A stretch of 64,000 nt of DNA from Mesorhizobium sp. M1E.F.Ca.ET.045.02.1.1 (GTDB lineage Bacteria; Pseudomonadota; Alphaproteobacteria; Rhizobiales; Rhizobiaceae). Position 1 is the first letter of the stretch, and every line of letters starts with the position of its first letter. The position numbers and the translations under genes are program-made. Below are positions 1-9,412 of the stretch, in pieces. The notes under the pieces are model-generated. The model saw nothing but the letters and a program-made list of their open reading frames with translations. It was not told where the DNA came from and searched no databases. The stretch spans positions 124,001 to 188,000 of the forward strand of contig NZ_CP034447.1 in NCBI RefSeq assembly GCF_003952485.1, read 5' to 3'.

Positions 1-311
1 TTGGCGTGTTCACTGCCAAATAGCGCTTTCAGGCGCTCGATCGCGAGGGTCTCAAGCTCATCGACGATCTCGTTTCCGGCGTAGTAGCGCGCACCGGGGT
101 ATCCCTCGGCATACTTGTTGGTGAAAATCGACCCGGTCGCTTCCAACACCGCCGAGGAGGCAAAGTTCTCGGAGGCGATCAGTTTGAGAGTTGTCCGCTC
201 CTGGCGCTCCTGTCTTAGAAGCAGTTCGCGAACGCGGGAGTCGACGGCGGCTAAGTGAGGCCGCCCGTAAGTGTCGGGCTGCGCGATGGCGCCGCCGGCG
301 GAGTTATCCAT
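1..311 (-). CDS. glyA: Serine hydroxymethyltransferase, N-terminal part (runs off the window)
   Basis: GlyA is the PLP enzyme that interconverts serine and glycine while charging tetrahydrofolate with a one-carbon unit in the cytoplasm. The reverse strand from the ATG at 311 reads a typical SHMT N-terminus, with LKLIASENF followed by [14 protein letters not shown] and NEIVDELE. About 103 codons are visible and the rest lies beyond position 1. No frame disruption is seen. A truncated methylase-type regulator lies just upstream on the same strand. Symbiosis islands often carry an extra glyA copy, so this need not be the housekeeping gene. Confidence 0.93.
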   Translation of the reverse strand, partial: MDNSAGGAIAQPDTYGRPHLAAVDSRVRELLLRQERQERTTLKLIASENFASSAVLEATGSIFTNKYAEGYPGARYYAGNEIVDELETLAIERLKALFGSEHA

Positions 312-348
312 GGTAGTCGCGCTCCATTTGGACTGATCTATTTCACGA

Positions 349-693
349 TCAAGCAGGCGGTCCCTTCAACCGCGCGTCTTGTATTGCTTCCAGGCGTTGT
401 AGGTCTCTTTTATGATGACCATCATCGTGGGGCAGGAGATCGACCACCAATTGAGCCAGCCCGCCATCCTTGCCTCCTGCTTGCATATGGTACGAAGACT
501 GCGGACGTTGTTCGTTGCAGCAAAGAAAGTTGGCTCTGACCAGCCGCCGGACGTGGCGTCGAACCTGCTCGCGAGGCAGACTGGTAATATCGGCCAGCTC
601 GCCGACGGTTAGATCCGCATGCGCGCAAAGGCCCAGGATTCGAAGGCGATCAAGATGCGCTGCCGTCCTTACGCGATTTACCAGTGTCAACAT
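349..693 (-). pseudogene. Truncated ArsR-type HTH regulator (ArsR/SAM-methylase fusion family)
   Basis: The 114-residue product has an ArsR-like winged-helix DNA-binding domain over about residues 8-60, including LTVGELADI and a recognition helix REQVRRHVRRLV. A short linker LVVDLLPHDD then LQRLEAI is typical of regulators that carry a C-terminal SAM-dependent methyltransferase. That domain is missing because the frame stops at 349. Family members are usually above 300 residues and control one-carbon and methionine genes, which fits the adjacent glyA. I read it as a decayed remnant, although a free HTH domain could still bind DNA. Confidence 0.6.
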
Positions 694-1420
694 TGGTTGG
701 CATCAACCCGGACGGGATGCAGCAAGCCGCTAGCCCTTCTATCCCCATCAATCCGCATGAGATCTCTTCTCGTCATTTGCTGTAAATCCGCTGGTATGGA
801 TGCTAATGGAAGATGGATCACAGTCCTTTCTACGACTAAGACGCCAGATATTGGGGCTAATGTACCACCTGACAGGAGACTACGCTCACGAACATTATGT
901 GAATTTTTTTTAACGTTGCTGAGAATCAAGGGTGAGGTTTGGCGAATGTCTCGCCGTCGACTGTCGAATCCTGCCCGACGGGATTATGGGGTGCGTAGCC
1001 TGCTTGTCCTTTCCACATGACCAGCGACGATGGGGCGAAGGCGGCAGACATAGCTCTGGAGCATGCTGCGGTGTCTTTGGCCTGAAGCCGAGGAAGGCGG
1101 ACCGTGGCTTCCGCGCCGCTGCCGGGAGCCCCCGAACAGGCCAAGTGGATCAGCCGGGTGTTGCCGTCATAGAGCGTGAGACCCAAAGCTGGCCAGCCGC
1201 GCCCTGAGGCTGACGCACCGCTCAGCGTCCACCTTGCTCTCGAAGCCCATCGGCATAGCGCCGATAACGACTTGACCGCGTGCGTGTCGACGAGCGATCG
1301 GTGAGCGCAAGGATCGAGGGTGCAGTGCAGGATAATGCTGTTTTAAATCAGCGCTGTTTTCAGCCGACTGCCTTGAGCGTGGGCACAAGGATATAGGCCG
1401 CAGGAGATCATCGTCTGGCT
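694..1420. other. Intergenic region without a recognisable gene
   Basis: Short overlapping frames on both strands show no family I recognise. The right part probably belongs to the IS66-type debris that follows. Confidence 0.5.
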
Positions 1421-1552
1421 GTTCGGGAGGCCGCCCTGGGCGCGCGACAGCCGTTCCTTCGGCTGCGCCAGCTCCGCCACCATCCGCGCCGTGCCTTCCG
1501 GAGACCATTCCCGCTGCCGGCCGGCGCCCGTGAAAACCTCGACCCGGCGCAC
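1421..1552 (-). mobile_element. IS66-family TnpA remnant
   Basis: The reverse strand encodes RRVEVFTGAGRQREWSPEG and then MVAEL, which resembles the start of IS66-type TnpA. The helix-turn-helix that should follow is lost to frame changes, and no TnpB or TnpC is visible. It lies just beyond the 3' end of nopX. Confidence 0.5.
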
Positions 1553-1749
1553 CGGCTCGAGATGGCTGGGCTCAGCGTAACTCTGAAGTCGTCATATACC
1601 GAAGCCTTCACAGACTTCGGACATCTCCCTCACAGTCCGATCAAGATGGCGTCAGGAACACCGCTTGCGTTGATGCGGATGAACCCCTGCTTGTGCCACA
1701 ATGACCCTTATCTCAGCGCGCGAGCCAAAGCTTCCGCGCAAGGCGACGG

Positions 1750-3687
1750 CTAGGATAAGGCAATGCCGACGAAGGGCACATTGCTTGCCACACTCTGGAA
1801 TGATGGCATGCTCGGAAGGCCTAGGTTTTGCTCAGGGCCGCCTGCAAGGCGCGCTTGGAGGTTATTCACATAGCCTTCTGCGTAGTCCTGCGCCGTCGAG
1901 ACCGAAAGATCAATGCCTGCCGCCAAGGCCTCTTCCATCAGGTGCTTTACGAGCCCATTTCGAATGGCCAGCTTGACCTCGGGGCCTGCGATAAGGCCGA
2001 TCGCCTGCGCGGCCATATTGAGGCCAGCTTCCTCCAGCGCTCGCTTCATATCGCCTCCGTTAATGGCCGTACGCAGGAGATTGGCTGCTTGCGACTCAGC
2101 CTCGAGAACCATCGAGGCAAGATCGGCTACTTGTCCGAGGCCCGGAATGAAGCTGAGCAGTCCCACCGCCGTTGCCGCCAAGTCGAGCACTTTCGTCTCG
2201 ATTTTGAGCACGGAGTCGACGACGTGCATGACGGCCCCGCCGTTCTTTTTGGCTGACTTAATGTCAGGCTGGTCCATCAGGCCCATCTTCATGTCCGCGA
2301 CGGCATTCTGCTCTTCTGCGGTTTGGGCGCCGTGGGTGATTGGCTGCTGAACGTTGCGGTTCGCAGACGACATGTTTGTGCAAAAATGGGCAAAGTCTTT
2401 TTTGCTGATATTGCCGGAATCAACCGTATGCCCGCCGCCAAAGTCGAAGAATTTATGATGGGTCTTATAGCCCGTGATCGAATTGTTCAGGAGGCCAAAC
2501 AAAAGAGGATCTGAAAGGAGCTGAGAGGCTGCTTCCCGCACTTTCGGATCAAGGCTCTTGTCGTCTTTCATTTTCGCCAGTTTGTCGCGAGTCAGAACAC
2601 CGCTTCCAAAGAACGTGTCCTGATGGTCCTTGATCATCTCGACCGTATTCAGCTCAGTTTGCGTGAGGCTCATCGACGATGAGGCGACTTGCAGGAAATC
2701 CTCTTTGTGCATCTTCCCTTTCGAGCCACCGCACAACTGGTTCCAAGCATCGGGGTGATCGAGGAAATATTGCGCCGCCGCAATGACCTGGGGCGGAAAT
2801 TTGCCGTTTTTCGATTCGCCGCCGACCATTTTCTTGAACTCATCCAGACTCAGGTCCTTGGACAGATTTTCGGAGTACCGGTAAAACTCCCGCAAGGCAT
2901 CGCTCAAGGTCATGACCGAAGGCTGCAAACCTCCGCTGCCGTCGGATGGTATGTAGTTCTGCTCGTAGCTTTGCGCTTGGGCTTCCTGAAATGCAGCAAC
3001 TTGTGGGTGGTGGTTTGAAAATCCGGCCAAGTCCTTGGCGTTGATCTTGCCTCCACAGCGGCCGTCGCCCTGCGAGCCAATCGCATAAAAAAGTCCCGAA
3101 TCCTGCTGCAGTCCCTTGATCGCCGCTTTCAGATCCGGTGGCGTAGAGGGATCATTGGCTTTCTCGGTCAACGACTTCCAACTAAGCGGGCATTGGTCCT
3201 TGTGACGGTTGAGTACCGCAACAATCTGCAACTCAGCCGTGGTCAGCGACCCACCGTTCCACGTGATTCCGGGGCTCGGCCTGGGAGCCGGCTCGATCTT
3301 CGGGGTGACGCGGAGCAGATGTTGGGCTTCAGTCGCCTTGGAGCGTTGCGATTGGTCCTCCTTGAGAGCCGCCCTCATATGTGGCGGCAGCAGATCCAGT
3401 GGGTGTTGCTCCAAGCCCTTCAATGTCCATTCGACATCCGGTGCCAGATGGCCCAAAGGGTCCTGCCGCAATTTATCCATTGTCGAATCAAGATTCGACG
3501 TTGGCAGATCCCCTTGCGCGAAAGAGCCGGGCTTGTTTGCCAGCACACAAGTGGACAGCATCGCTTCGAAGCACGATGCACTTTGCTGATGCTGGGTCGC
3601 AAAATGGGAAACTTTCAGGCCCGGCCAACCCCTTGCGGACTGTAGCGAATTTGAGCGGTAGAAAGTTGAAAGATTGCTGGCCGACAT
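1750..3687 (-). CDS. nopX: T3SS translocon protein NopX (NolX/HrpF family)
   Basis: NopX is a T3SS-secreted protein thought to build the translocon pore in the host membrane. The 645-residue product is somewhat longer than the usual 600 or so. It shows the family layout: a Ser/Gln-rich N-terminus without a Sec signal, repeated acidic helical segments in the middle (for example GKINAKDLAGF and GKMHKEDFL), and a hydrophobic segment near residues 510-545 (VLDLAATAVGLLSFIPGLG) suited to membrane insertion. ATG at 3687 has a GAGGA-like ribosome site. A tts box lies about 200 bp upstream at 3892-3924, so control by TtsI is expected. The gene diverges from nopB. Confidence 0.93.
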   Translation of the reverse strand: MSASNLSTFYRSNSLQSARGWPGLKVSHFATQHQQSASCFEAMLSTCVLANKPGSFAQGDLPTSNLDSTMDKLRQDPLGHLAPDVEWTLKGLEQHPLDLLPPHMRAALKEDQSQRSKATEAQHLLRVTPKIEPAPRPSPGITWNGGSLTTAELQIVAVLNRHKDQCPLSWKSLTEKANDPSTPPDLKAAIKGLQQDSGLFYAIGSQGDGRCGGKINAKDLAGFSNHHPQVAAFQEAQAQSYEQNYIPSDGSGGLQPSVMTLSDALREFYRYSENLSKDLSLDEFKKMVGGESKNGKFPPQVIAAAQYFLDHPDAWNQLCGGSKGKMHKEDFLQVASSSMSLTQTELNTVEMIKDHQDTFFGSGVLTRDKLAKMKDDKSLDPKVREAASQLLSDPLLFGLLNNSITGYKTHHKFFDFGGGHTVDSGNISKKDFAHFCTNMSSANRNVQQPITHGAQTAEEQNAVADMKMGLMDQPDIKSAKKNGGAVMHVVDSVLKIETKVLDLAATAVGLLSFIPGLGQVADLASMVLEAESQAANLLRTAINGGDMKRALEEAGLNMAAQAIGLIAGPEVKLAIRNGLVKHLMEEALAAGIDLSVSTAQDYAEGYVNNLQARLAGGPEQNLGLPSMPSFQSVASNVPFVGIALS

Positions 3688-3891
3688 TGTGCATCCTCAG
3701 ACGTGACGTTGAAATCCCCACAAGAGACCCCGACAGAAGATCCCTTGCGTTTCACAAAATTCGACAATTCCAAGCGTCGGCAGGTCACGAATGCGCCTGC
3801 CCTGCCTTCAATTGCTGTGTTCCGGGCCGGCTCCAAGGTTCGGTCCAACACAATGGCCGGAGTCACCGCGAGAGCTGCCGGGACTCATCAT

Positions 3892-3924
3892 GAGCGGATT
3901 AGCTTTCGAGAAACTGACGAGTTT
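3892..3924 (-). promoter_or_regulatory. tts box upstream of nopX
   Basis: Read leftward the sequence contains CTCGTCAGTTTCTCGAAAGC, the best match in the window to the rhizobial tts box bound by TtsI. It sits about 205 bp before the nopX start. Confidence 0.85.
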
Positions 3925-3988
3925 GCGAAGAGTTCACAAAGGGGTAGCCGCAGTCATGTTCTTCAGAGCTGCGGCAAATCCTCAATGT

Positions 3989-4687
3989 TCATTTCTTGCC
4001 CAGCTCAGGCTTCCCGCCAACGCTATCCTGTTGTGGGATGTCAGAAGAATAAGAAGCATCCGGTCGTCCGTCGCGAACGACCGTAGTGGAGGAGCCGCGA
4101 AACAAGATCAGCACTGATTCCTTTGGCGTGGCCGCTATGTGAGTCTGCGCCTGCGCCTCCGCCACCAAGCCGTTAAAGGTCTGCTCCACGAGTGCGACGA
4201 AGCGCGGTGGACCGGAAACGAAGACGAGGCCATTGCCTGGCACGGGTTTGACCACATAGCGCTCGTCGGAGATATCAAGCTTGTCGAGAGCCCCCTTGAA
4301 CGCATCGAAGCGAATCGACGTCATCAAAAGCATTCGAGTTTGCGATTCTTGTGCAGCAGACACATAGAGCACAAGGCCGTCATAGTACCATTGGAGACCG
4401 TAAAGGTTCGTCAAGCGGTCGAGGAACGCGCGCGGTGGCAAATCAGGCATACGTCCGCGAATTCGCCCCTTCACCGCAGGACTGATGTTGACCCTGATAT
4501 TCAGGTTGTTGCCGAATTCCTGCAACGCTGCAGCGAGTTCCTGATCCAGAACCGTGTATCTATAGGGTGTCGCCGGAAGGGACAGCGGGACTGCGTGCGC
4601 CGGGTGAATCCCGGTGGACAGAAAAAACCCGGCACAGAGAAGTCTCAAAACATGCAGGGTGACGGGTTGGATAAGCGTTCTCGGCAT
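3989..4687 (-). CDS. rhcC1: T3SS outer-membrane secretin, N-terminal subunit RhcC1 (NolW)
   Basis: In rhizobia the SctC secretin is split in two, and RhcC1 is the N-terminal half. From ATG 4687 the protein (232 aa) begins with a Sec signal peptide (VLRLLCAGFFLSTG, cleavage near HPAHA). Secretin N-domains follow: YTVLDQELAAALQEFG, then a PPRAFLDRLTNLYGLQWYYDG segment. The barrel domain is absent, as expected. A TTG at 4705 is an alternative start. It is divergent from nopB, and the nopX tts box lies downstream of its stop, so it needs its own promoter or shares the 4705-4771 gap. rhcC2 is not in this window. Confidence 0.92.
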   Translation of the reverse strand: MPRTLIQPVTLHVLRLLCAGFFLSTGIHPAHAVPLSLPATPYRYTVLDQELAAALQEFGNNLNIRVNISPAVKGRIRGRMPDLPPRAFLDRLTNLYGLQWYYDGLVLYVSAAQESQTRMLLMTSIRFDAFKGALDKLDISDERYVVKPVPGNGLVFVSGPPRFVALVEQTFNGLVAEAQAQTHIAATPKESVLILFRGSSTTVVRDGRPDASYSSDIPQQDSVGGKPELGKK

Positions 4688-4770
4688 GTCGCACTGATAA
4701 ACCAAACGCTGAAATCATCACAAGTGACTAAATTGCCGAAGAGATTTTAGATGTCGAAATGACGCCGCCG

Positions 4771-4800
4771 TTAGTCAGCTTGTTGTCAGCTTGCCCCCCT
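4771..4800 (+). promoter_or_regulatory. tts box upstream of the nopB-rhcU operon
   Basis: The sequence has the repeated half-site GTCAGCTTGTTGTCAGCTTG typical of tts boxes, 74 bp before the nopB start. It should drive the long operon through TtsI. Confidence 0.82.
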
Positions 4801-4873
4801 AGGAGTGTTGCGCCGACACCGGGTGATGAATGGGCGGGGCTCGCCCGGTCAGAGAGAGCAACCGAGTCCTTAC

Positions 4874-5383
4874 ATGATGATGCCTGTCACGTCGATCTCT
4901 GCCACTCTAACGGCTGGCCTCCCCAGGGTCGGATCACCGTCGATTGTCGAGCAGGCCCAGTTTGAGCGCGCCTTAGGGCATGCAGCCGACTCGCTGAAAA
5001 ACGATGCCGCCGCGGGGCCAGCGAGTGCGGCGCCAGTTGCTGCGGCGATGGATGTTCAGCGCGCGGCTGCGCCGACGAGCGGCATGGGCGATCGCGTGTT
5101 GCAGACGATTTCCTCCCTATATCCACACAACACTGTTTCCTTCCCCGCGCTCGACCATGACATAGCCCTTTCGAAGGGCGCTCTACCGGGACCGGCGCAG
5201 AAGCTTCCCGTCGCAGGTGAGGCGGGAACCGGAATCTCGGGCATTCCTCAACAAGGGCAAGACTTCGAAACGATGATGGCTGGTCTTCGGGATGTTTACA
5301 ACGGCGTCACCCAGGTGGCGCTTATCTCCAAAGGCGTCAGCGGCGTCACATCATCCGTGAATAAACTTTTGAAGGAAGGCTGA
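4874..5383 (+). CDS. nopB: Secreted T3SS pilus/inner-rod protein NopB
   Basis: NopB is a surface-appendage component needed for type III secretion and is related to SctI-type rod proteins. The 169-residue product carries VEQAQFERALGHAAD near the N-terminus and an amphipathic C-terminus, DFETMMAGLRDVYNGV through SSVNKLL, typical of rod and needle subunits. There is no Sec signal. I chose the first of three tandem ATGs at 4874. The frame is open back to 4805, but that would add about 23 unconserved-looking residues. It is the first gene of the operon and ends 37 bp before rhcJ. Confidence 0.9.
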   Translation: MMMPVTSISATLTAGLPRVGSPSIVEQAQFERALGHAADSLKNDAAAGPASAAPVAAAMDVQRAAAPTSGMGDRVLQTISSLYPHNTVSFPALDHDIALSKGALPGPAQKLPVAGEAGTGISGIPQQGQDFETMMAGLRDVYNGVTQVALISKGVSGVTSSVNKLLKEG

Positions 5384-5419
5384 ACCGCGCGCATGATTGG
5401 CTTGGCCGAGGGCGAAATC

Positions 5420-6256
5420 ATGCGTGGCCTGTCAGGGTGGCGGTCGGTTAGACTTGTCATGCTGCTAGTTCTCGTCGCCCTCAGTGCTTGCAAAACCGAC
5501 CTCTACACGCAATTGCAAGAGCGTGAGGCAAATGAAATGCTCGCACTTCTTGAAGACAACGGGGTCGCCGCGATCCGGGTGGTCGCCAAGGATGGGACCA
5601 GCACGATCCAGGTTGACGAAAAGCTGCTCGCCTTCTCAATCAACCTTCTGAACGCCAAGGGGTTGCCGCGCCAATCCTTCAAGAACCTCGGTGAGATATT
5701 CCAAGGATCAGGCCTGATTGCCTCGCCGACCGAGGAGCGTGCCCGTTACGTGTATGCCCTGAGCGAAGAGTTGTCGCGGACGATCAGCGATATCGATGGC
5801 GTTTTTTCTGTACGTGTTCACGTCGTGCTGCCGCATAACGACCTTGTGCGAGCCGGCGCCACGCCATCCTCGGCCGCGGTGTTTATCAGGCACGACGCCA
5901 AAACAAATGTCGCGGCTCTGCTGCCAAAGATAAAGATGCTGGTAGCCGACAGCATCGAAGGCTTGTCCTACGATAAGGTGGAAGTGGTTTTGGTGCCGGT
6001 AGAACGGTCCGCACACGAGCAACGGCCCGATCCGACTGCTGTTTTGCCACAAGCATCAACACCTCTTCCTGCGCCAATTCTGGCGACCGTGACAGGTTTT
6101 GCCGCAGCCGTATTCGCAGTGGCCTGTTATCTCTTGGTCAGCGTTGCTACGCGTCGGCGCAAGCAATCAACCGGCGTTTCCAAGGTCGAGGGGCGCCGGG
6201 ATGCTTCTGCTGTCGAGGCCATTCGCAAAAGAATGCCTGCAATTGGACGTGGGTGA
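5420..6256 (+). CDS. rhcJ: T3SS inner-membrane ring lipoprotein RhcJ (SctJ, NolT)
   Basis: SctJ forms the periplasmic inner ring of the basal body. From ATG 5420 the product (278 aa) has a lipoprotein signal with lipobox LSAC (Cys about 24). The two YscJ/FliF ring-building domains follow: DLYTQLQEREANEMLALL, then FSVRVHVVLPHNDL. A single membrane helix near residues 222-242 (ATVTGFAAAVFAVACYLL) ends in a basic tail. ATG 5393 in the same frame is an alternative, but it would put nine residues ahead of the signal. Confidence 0.95.
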   Translation: MRGLSGWRSVRLVMLLVLVALSACKTDLYTQLQEREANEMLALLEDNGVAAIRVVAKDGTSTIQVDEKLLAFSINLLNAKGLPRQSFKNLGEIFQGSGLIASPTEERARYVYALSEELSRTISDIDGVFSVRVHVVLPHNDLVRAGATPSSAAVFIRHDAKTNVAALLPKIKMLVADSIEGLSYDKVEVVLVPVERSAHEQRPDPTAVLPQASTPLPAPILATVTGFAAAVFAVACYLLVSVATRRRKQSTGVSKVEGRRDASAVEAIRKRMPAIGRG

Positions 6257-6269
6257 CATCTCATTGCCA

Positions 6270-6896
6270 ATGCCTATACAGACCGCCCGACCTGATGGTC
6301 CGCACCAATTGCGTTTTCCGGGCGCGAGCGAGCTTGCGGCTTCGGCCCATCCGACCCGTCTAGCGGCGCGTCTTGATCCAGCGTTATCGGCAGAAACGTT
6401 AGTGAAGTTGCAGAAGTGTTCCAGACTGCATCCAAGGCTGGCAGAATTGCTGGGCAACTATGACGTGGATCTGAACCACATCGGCTGCAGGCCGGACCTT
6501 CTACGCGGGCACGATCCATATCGAGCTGCCCTTCTTGCTGGTAGTATCTGGCATGCCCGTTCGCTGGTCGCGTTTGTCTCTCAGCCTGAGCTTGCCATCC
6601 TTGTTAAACGCATCGGCGTGGATGCACACGCATTCGGAATCCGACACCTGCTGCATGCCGTTGAGAACAGACTGATCGCGGACCCAGAAAAACTCGCTCA
6701 GCAAATCGAATACGATGGACATGCATGTCTTGGGGCTTGGCTCCAGGACAGTTCAGCGACCGAGCGTAACCGCGTGCTTCTTCGGTTGCCCGAGGGGACT
6801 GCCGCGGAGACTCCAGCACCTGAGCATTGGACCGCCGCCGGCCAATTGCTTTCACTTGTACTAGCTCATTTTGAGACAGAGACCCCGGTGAAATGA
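6270..6896 (+). CDS. nolU: T3SS accessory protein NolU (SctK-like)
   Basis: NolU sits between rhcJ and nolV in every rhizobial T3SS cluster I know and corresponds by position to the SctK accessory subunit of the cytoplasmic sorting platform. The 208-residue protein has no membrane segment. Its middle is rich in leucine and histidine (LQKCSRLHPRLAELLG, then ILVKRIGVDAHAFGIRHLL). ATG 6270 gives the usual length. ATG 6201 has a better GAGGGG ribosome site but would overlap rhcJ by about 56 nt. The stop overlaps the nolV start (ATGA). Confidence 0.85.
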   Translation: MPIQTARPDGPHQLRFPGASELAASAHPTRLAARLDPALSAETLVKLQKCSRLHPRLAELLGNYDVDLNHIGCRPDLLRGHDPYRAALLAGSIWHARSLVAFVSQPELAILVKRIGVDAHAFGIRHLLHAVENRLIADPEKLAQQIEYDGHACLGAWLQDSSATERNRVLLRLPEGTAAETPAPEHWTAAGQLLSLVLAHFETETPVK

Positions 6897-7516
6897 CAGC
6901 CGAACTTTCCGAGGGGCCAATAGCGCCGCAGATGCGTCCAATCGGACCACTGATACCCGCGAGCGAGCTCGAAACCTGGCACAGCGCCGCGCAAGCGCTT
7001 GCCGCGGCAGAACGGCATCGGCAGCGCGTTCGAAACTGGGCACGCGCCGTTTACCAGCGGGCGTGGGTGCGCGGCCACATGGAGGGCTCGAATGCAGGCA
7101 CCGAGGAGATGGCAGGGCTGATTGCGGAGACAATCTCCGAAATCGCGCGACGAAAGGCGGCTCTGGAGCAGGAATTGCCGCAGCTCGTGATGGAAATATT
7201 GAGCGATCTTATCGGCGCTTTCGATCCGGGCGAGCTACTGGTGAGGGCTGTTCGTCACGCCATAGAGTGTCAATACAGCGGCGCCGAAGTTTGCCTTCAT
7301 GTTTCTCCCATGCAAGTCGACATGCTTGCACGAGAGTTTGCTCGATGCGACGGCCAGGATGGTCGACCAAGGGTGCGGATCGAGCCCGACCCGACGTTGT
7401 CGCCGCAACGGTGCGTGCTGTGGAGCGAGTACGGCAATGTCGACCTGGGACTTGACGCCCAGATGCGCGCGCTGCGCCTTGGTTTCGGGACGCTATGTGA
7501 AAAAGGCGAGCTATGA
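6893..7516 (+). CDS. nolV: T3SS ATPase-associated stator NolV (SctL)
   Basis: SctL/FliH-type proteins hold and restrain the export ATPase at the cytoplasmic face. The 207-residue product has a charged helical N-terminal half (AAQALAAAERHRQRVRNWAR), a glycine-spaced stretch RGHMEGSNAGTEEM, and the C-terminal HrpE/YscL domain ending near the FGTLCEKGEL tail. ATG overlaps the nolU stop by 4 nt and its stop overlaps rhcN by 4 nt, so the three genes are probably translationally coupled. Confidence 0.92.
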   Translation: MTAELSEGPIAPQMRPIGPLIPASELETWHSAAQALAAAERHRQRVRNWARAVYQRAWVRGHMEGSNAGTEEMAGLIAETISEIARRKAALEQELPQLVMEILSDLIGAFDPGELLVRAVRHAIECQYSGAEVCLHVSPMQVDMLAREFARCDGQDGRPRVRIEPDPTLSPQRCVLWSEYGNVDLGLDAQMRALRLGFGTLCEKGEL

Positions 7517-8871
7517 GAAAGCCCGTCCCAGAACATAACGCTGACGCCGACACTCGAGCTCTCGTTCCAGCAATCTCGTCTTTGAGGGCTGCGGCCAAGC
7601 GAATTGACACGCGTGCGGTGCGCGGTCGGATCACGCGGGCTATCGGCACACTGGTTCATGCCGTCTTGCCAGATACTCGTATTGGGGAACTTTGCCTCCT
7701 AGAGGACCCGCGAACCGGGCTGTCGCTCGAGGCCGAGGTGATCGGCCTGTCGGGTGATGGTGTATTGCTGACACCGATCGGGGACTTGGTGGGCCTATCC
7801 AGCCGCGCAGAGGTCGTGGCCACTGGCCGAATGCGTGAGGTGCCCGTCGGCGGCGATTTGCTCGGTCGCGTGATCGACAGTCGTTGCCGCCCATTGGACG
7901 GCAAAGGCGAAATCAAGACCGTCGAAACTCGGCCCCTGCATGGCAGAGCCCCCAATCCGATGACGAGGCGCATGATTGAGCGGCCATTCCCGCTTGGGGT
8001 CCGTGTCCTCGATGGTCTGCTGACGTGCGGCGAGGGCCAGCGGATCGGGATTTATGGCGAGCCAGGTGGTGGCAAGTCGACGCTGTTGTCACAGATCGTA
8101 AAGGGTGCCGCCGCTGACGTCGTCATAGTGGCGCTCATAGGCGAACGTGGACGGGAAGTTCGTGAATTCATCGAAAGGAATCTTGGTGAAGAGGGCCTTC
8201 TCCGTACGGTCGTCGTGGTTGAAACCTCCGACCGCTCGGCGGTGGAGCGTGCGCAATGCGCTCCAATGGCGACTGCGCTCGCGGAATATTTTCGCGATCA
8301 GGGCCTACGCGTTGCTCTCATGCTGGATTCGCTGACGCGCTTCTGCCGCGCTATGCGCGAAATAGGCCTTGCTGCGGGTGAGCCGCCGACGCGACGGGGC
8401 TTTCCTCCTTCCGTTTTTGGCATGCTGCCAGGCCTGCTCGAGCGCGCCGGCATGGGTGAGCGGGGCTCAATCACGGCCTTCTATACGGTGCTTGTAGAGG
8501 GTGATGGCACGGGTGATCCAATCGCCGAGGAATCGCGTGGTATTCTCGATGGCCATGTCATCCTCTCACGCGCTATTGCGGCGCGATCGCATTTCCCCGC
8601 TATTGATGTGCTGCAGAGTCGCAGCCGCGTCATGGATGCAGTCGTTTCGGGGACACATCGCAAGGCAGCATCCATTTTCCGCGAGCTCCTATCGCGCTAT
8701 GCCGAGACCGAGTTCTTGATCAATGTTGGCGAATACAAGCCAGGTGGAGATCCCCTGACTGACCGGGCCGTCGCGTCAATCGACGAACTGAGGGAGTTTC
8801 TGCGCCAGAGCGAAGATGACGCGTCAGATTTCGAGGAGACGGTCGCATGGATGTCGCGTCTGACCGCGTGA
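7513..8871 (+). CDS. rhcN: T3SS export ATPase RhcN (SctN)
   Basis: This is the F1-beta-like hexameric ATPase that strips chaperones and unfolds substrates. The 452-residue length is normal. Visible landmarks are the Walker A loop GEPGGGKST near residue 182, the following IGERGREVREF helix, Walker B VALMLDSLTR near residue 267, and the signature GEPPTRRGFPPSVFGMLP. The N-terminal barrel domain carries GLSLEAEVIGL. The start overlaps nolV (ATGA), and the 3' end overlaps y4yJ by 25 nt. No lesion is seen. Confidence 0.98.
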   Translation: MRKPVPEHNADADTRALVPAISSLRAAAKRIDTRAVRGRITRAIGTLVHAVLPDTRIGELCLLEDPRTGLSLEAEVIGLSGDGVLLTPIGDLVGLSSRAEVVATGRMREVPVGGDLLGRVIDSRCRPLDGKGEIKTVETRPLHGRAPNPMTRRMIERPFPLGVRVLDGLLTCGEGQRIGIYGEPGGGKSTLLSQIVKGAAADVVIVALIGERGREVREFIERNLGEEGLLRTVVVVETSDRSAVERAQCAPMATALAEYFRDQGLRVALMLDSLTRFCRAMREIGLAAGEPPTRRGFPPSVFGMLPGLLERAGMGERGSITAFYTVLVEGDGTGDPIAEESRGILDGHVILSRAIAARSHFPAIDVLQSRSRVMDAVVSGTHRKAASIFRELLSRYAETEFLINVGEYKPGGDPLTDRAVASIDELREFLRQSEDDASDFEETVAWMSRLTA

Positions 8872-9359
8872 ACTGGGTTCAGTCTTCGAGGTTACGGCTT
8901 CTGAAGGAAATGCAAGAGCGTCGTGCCCTTGGCGAGCTGTCCAAGAAGGAAGCCCAGCGCGATGTGGCCGCCTCAGCCGTACAAAATGCCGCTAGGGAGC
9001 TTGCAATGATACAGCAACATTGTTCAAGAACAGAAGCAGCGCTCTATCAGCATCTGATGTCACTCGACAACTTGTCTAGCGCAGCGCTCGACCGTCACCG
9101 CCTTCACACTGAACAGCTTGCCGCTGAGATCACTTCCAGGCGGCAGATGCTTGATGATGCCCAAATCGCTCAAGAGGAGGCTGAGATGGCGGCGTCCAGG
9201 ACGAGGGAGCTATGGGTCATATGTTCGGCGGCAAGGGACAAATGGCAACAAATCGAGGACGACGTGCGGCGCGCCGTCGAAACTCATTCGGAGGCCGCAG
9301 CCGAGATCGAGGCCGACGACGAGATACTGCTGAAATATGCGAGGGGGTCGCTTGCCTAA
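8847..9359 (+). CDS. T3SS stalk protein, SctO/YscO-like (y4yJ type)
   Basis: The 170-residue protein is almost entirely charged alpha-helix, probably two long coiled coils (RRALGELSKKEAQRDVAAS and ARDKWQQIEDDVRRAVETH), with no membrane segment. That shape, plus its place between the ATPase and SctQ, matches SctO/FliJ stalk proteins that link ATPase to export gate. NGR234 calls the positional counterpart y4yJ. It overlaps rhcN by 25 nt, which suggests coupling. Confidence 0.85.
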   Translation: MDVASDRVNWVQSSRLRLLKEMQERRALGELSKKEAQRDVAASAVQNAARELAMIQQHCSRTEAALYQHLMSLDNLSSAALDRHRLHTEQLAAEITSRRQMLDDAQIAQEEAEMAASRTRELWVICSAARDKWQQIEDDVRRAVETHSEAAAEIEADDEILLKYARGSLA

Positions 9360-9412
9360 ATGCCGCGCAACCGGATCCGACAGTCGCAAGAGGTCGTCCG
9401 AATGACACGACC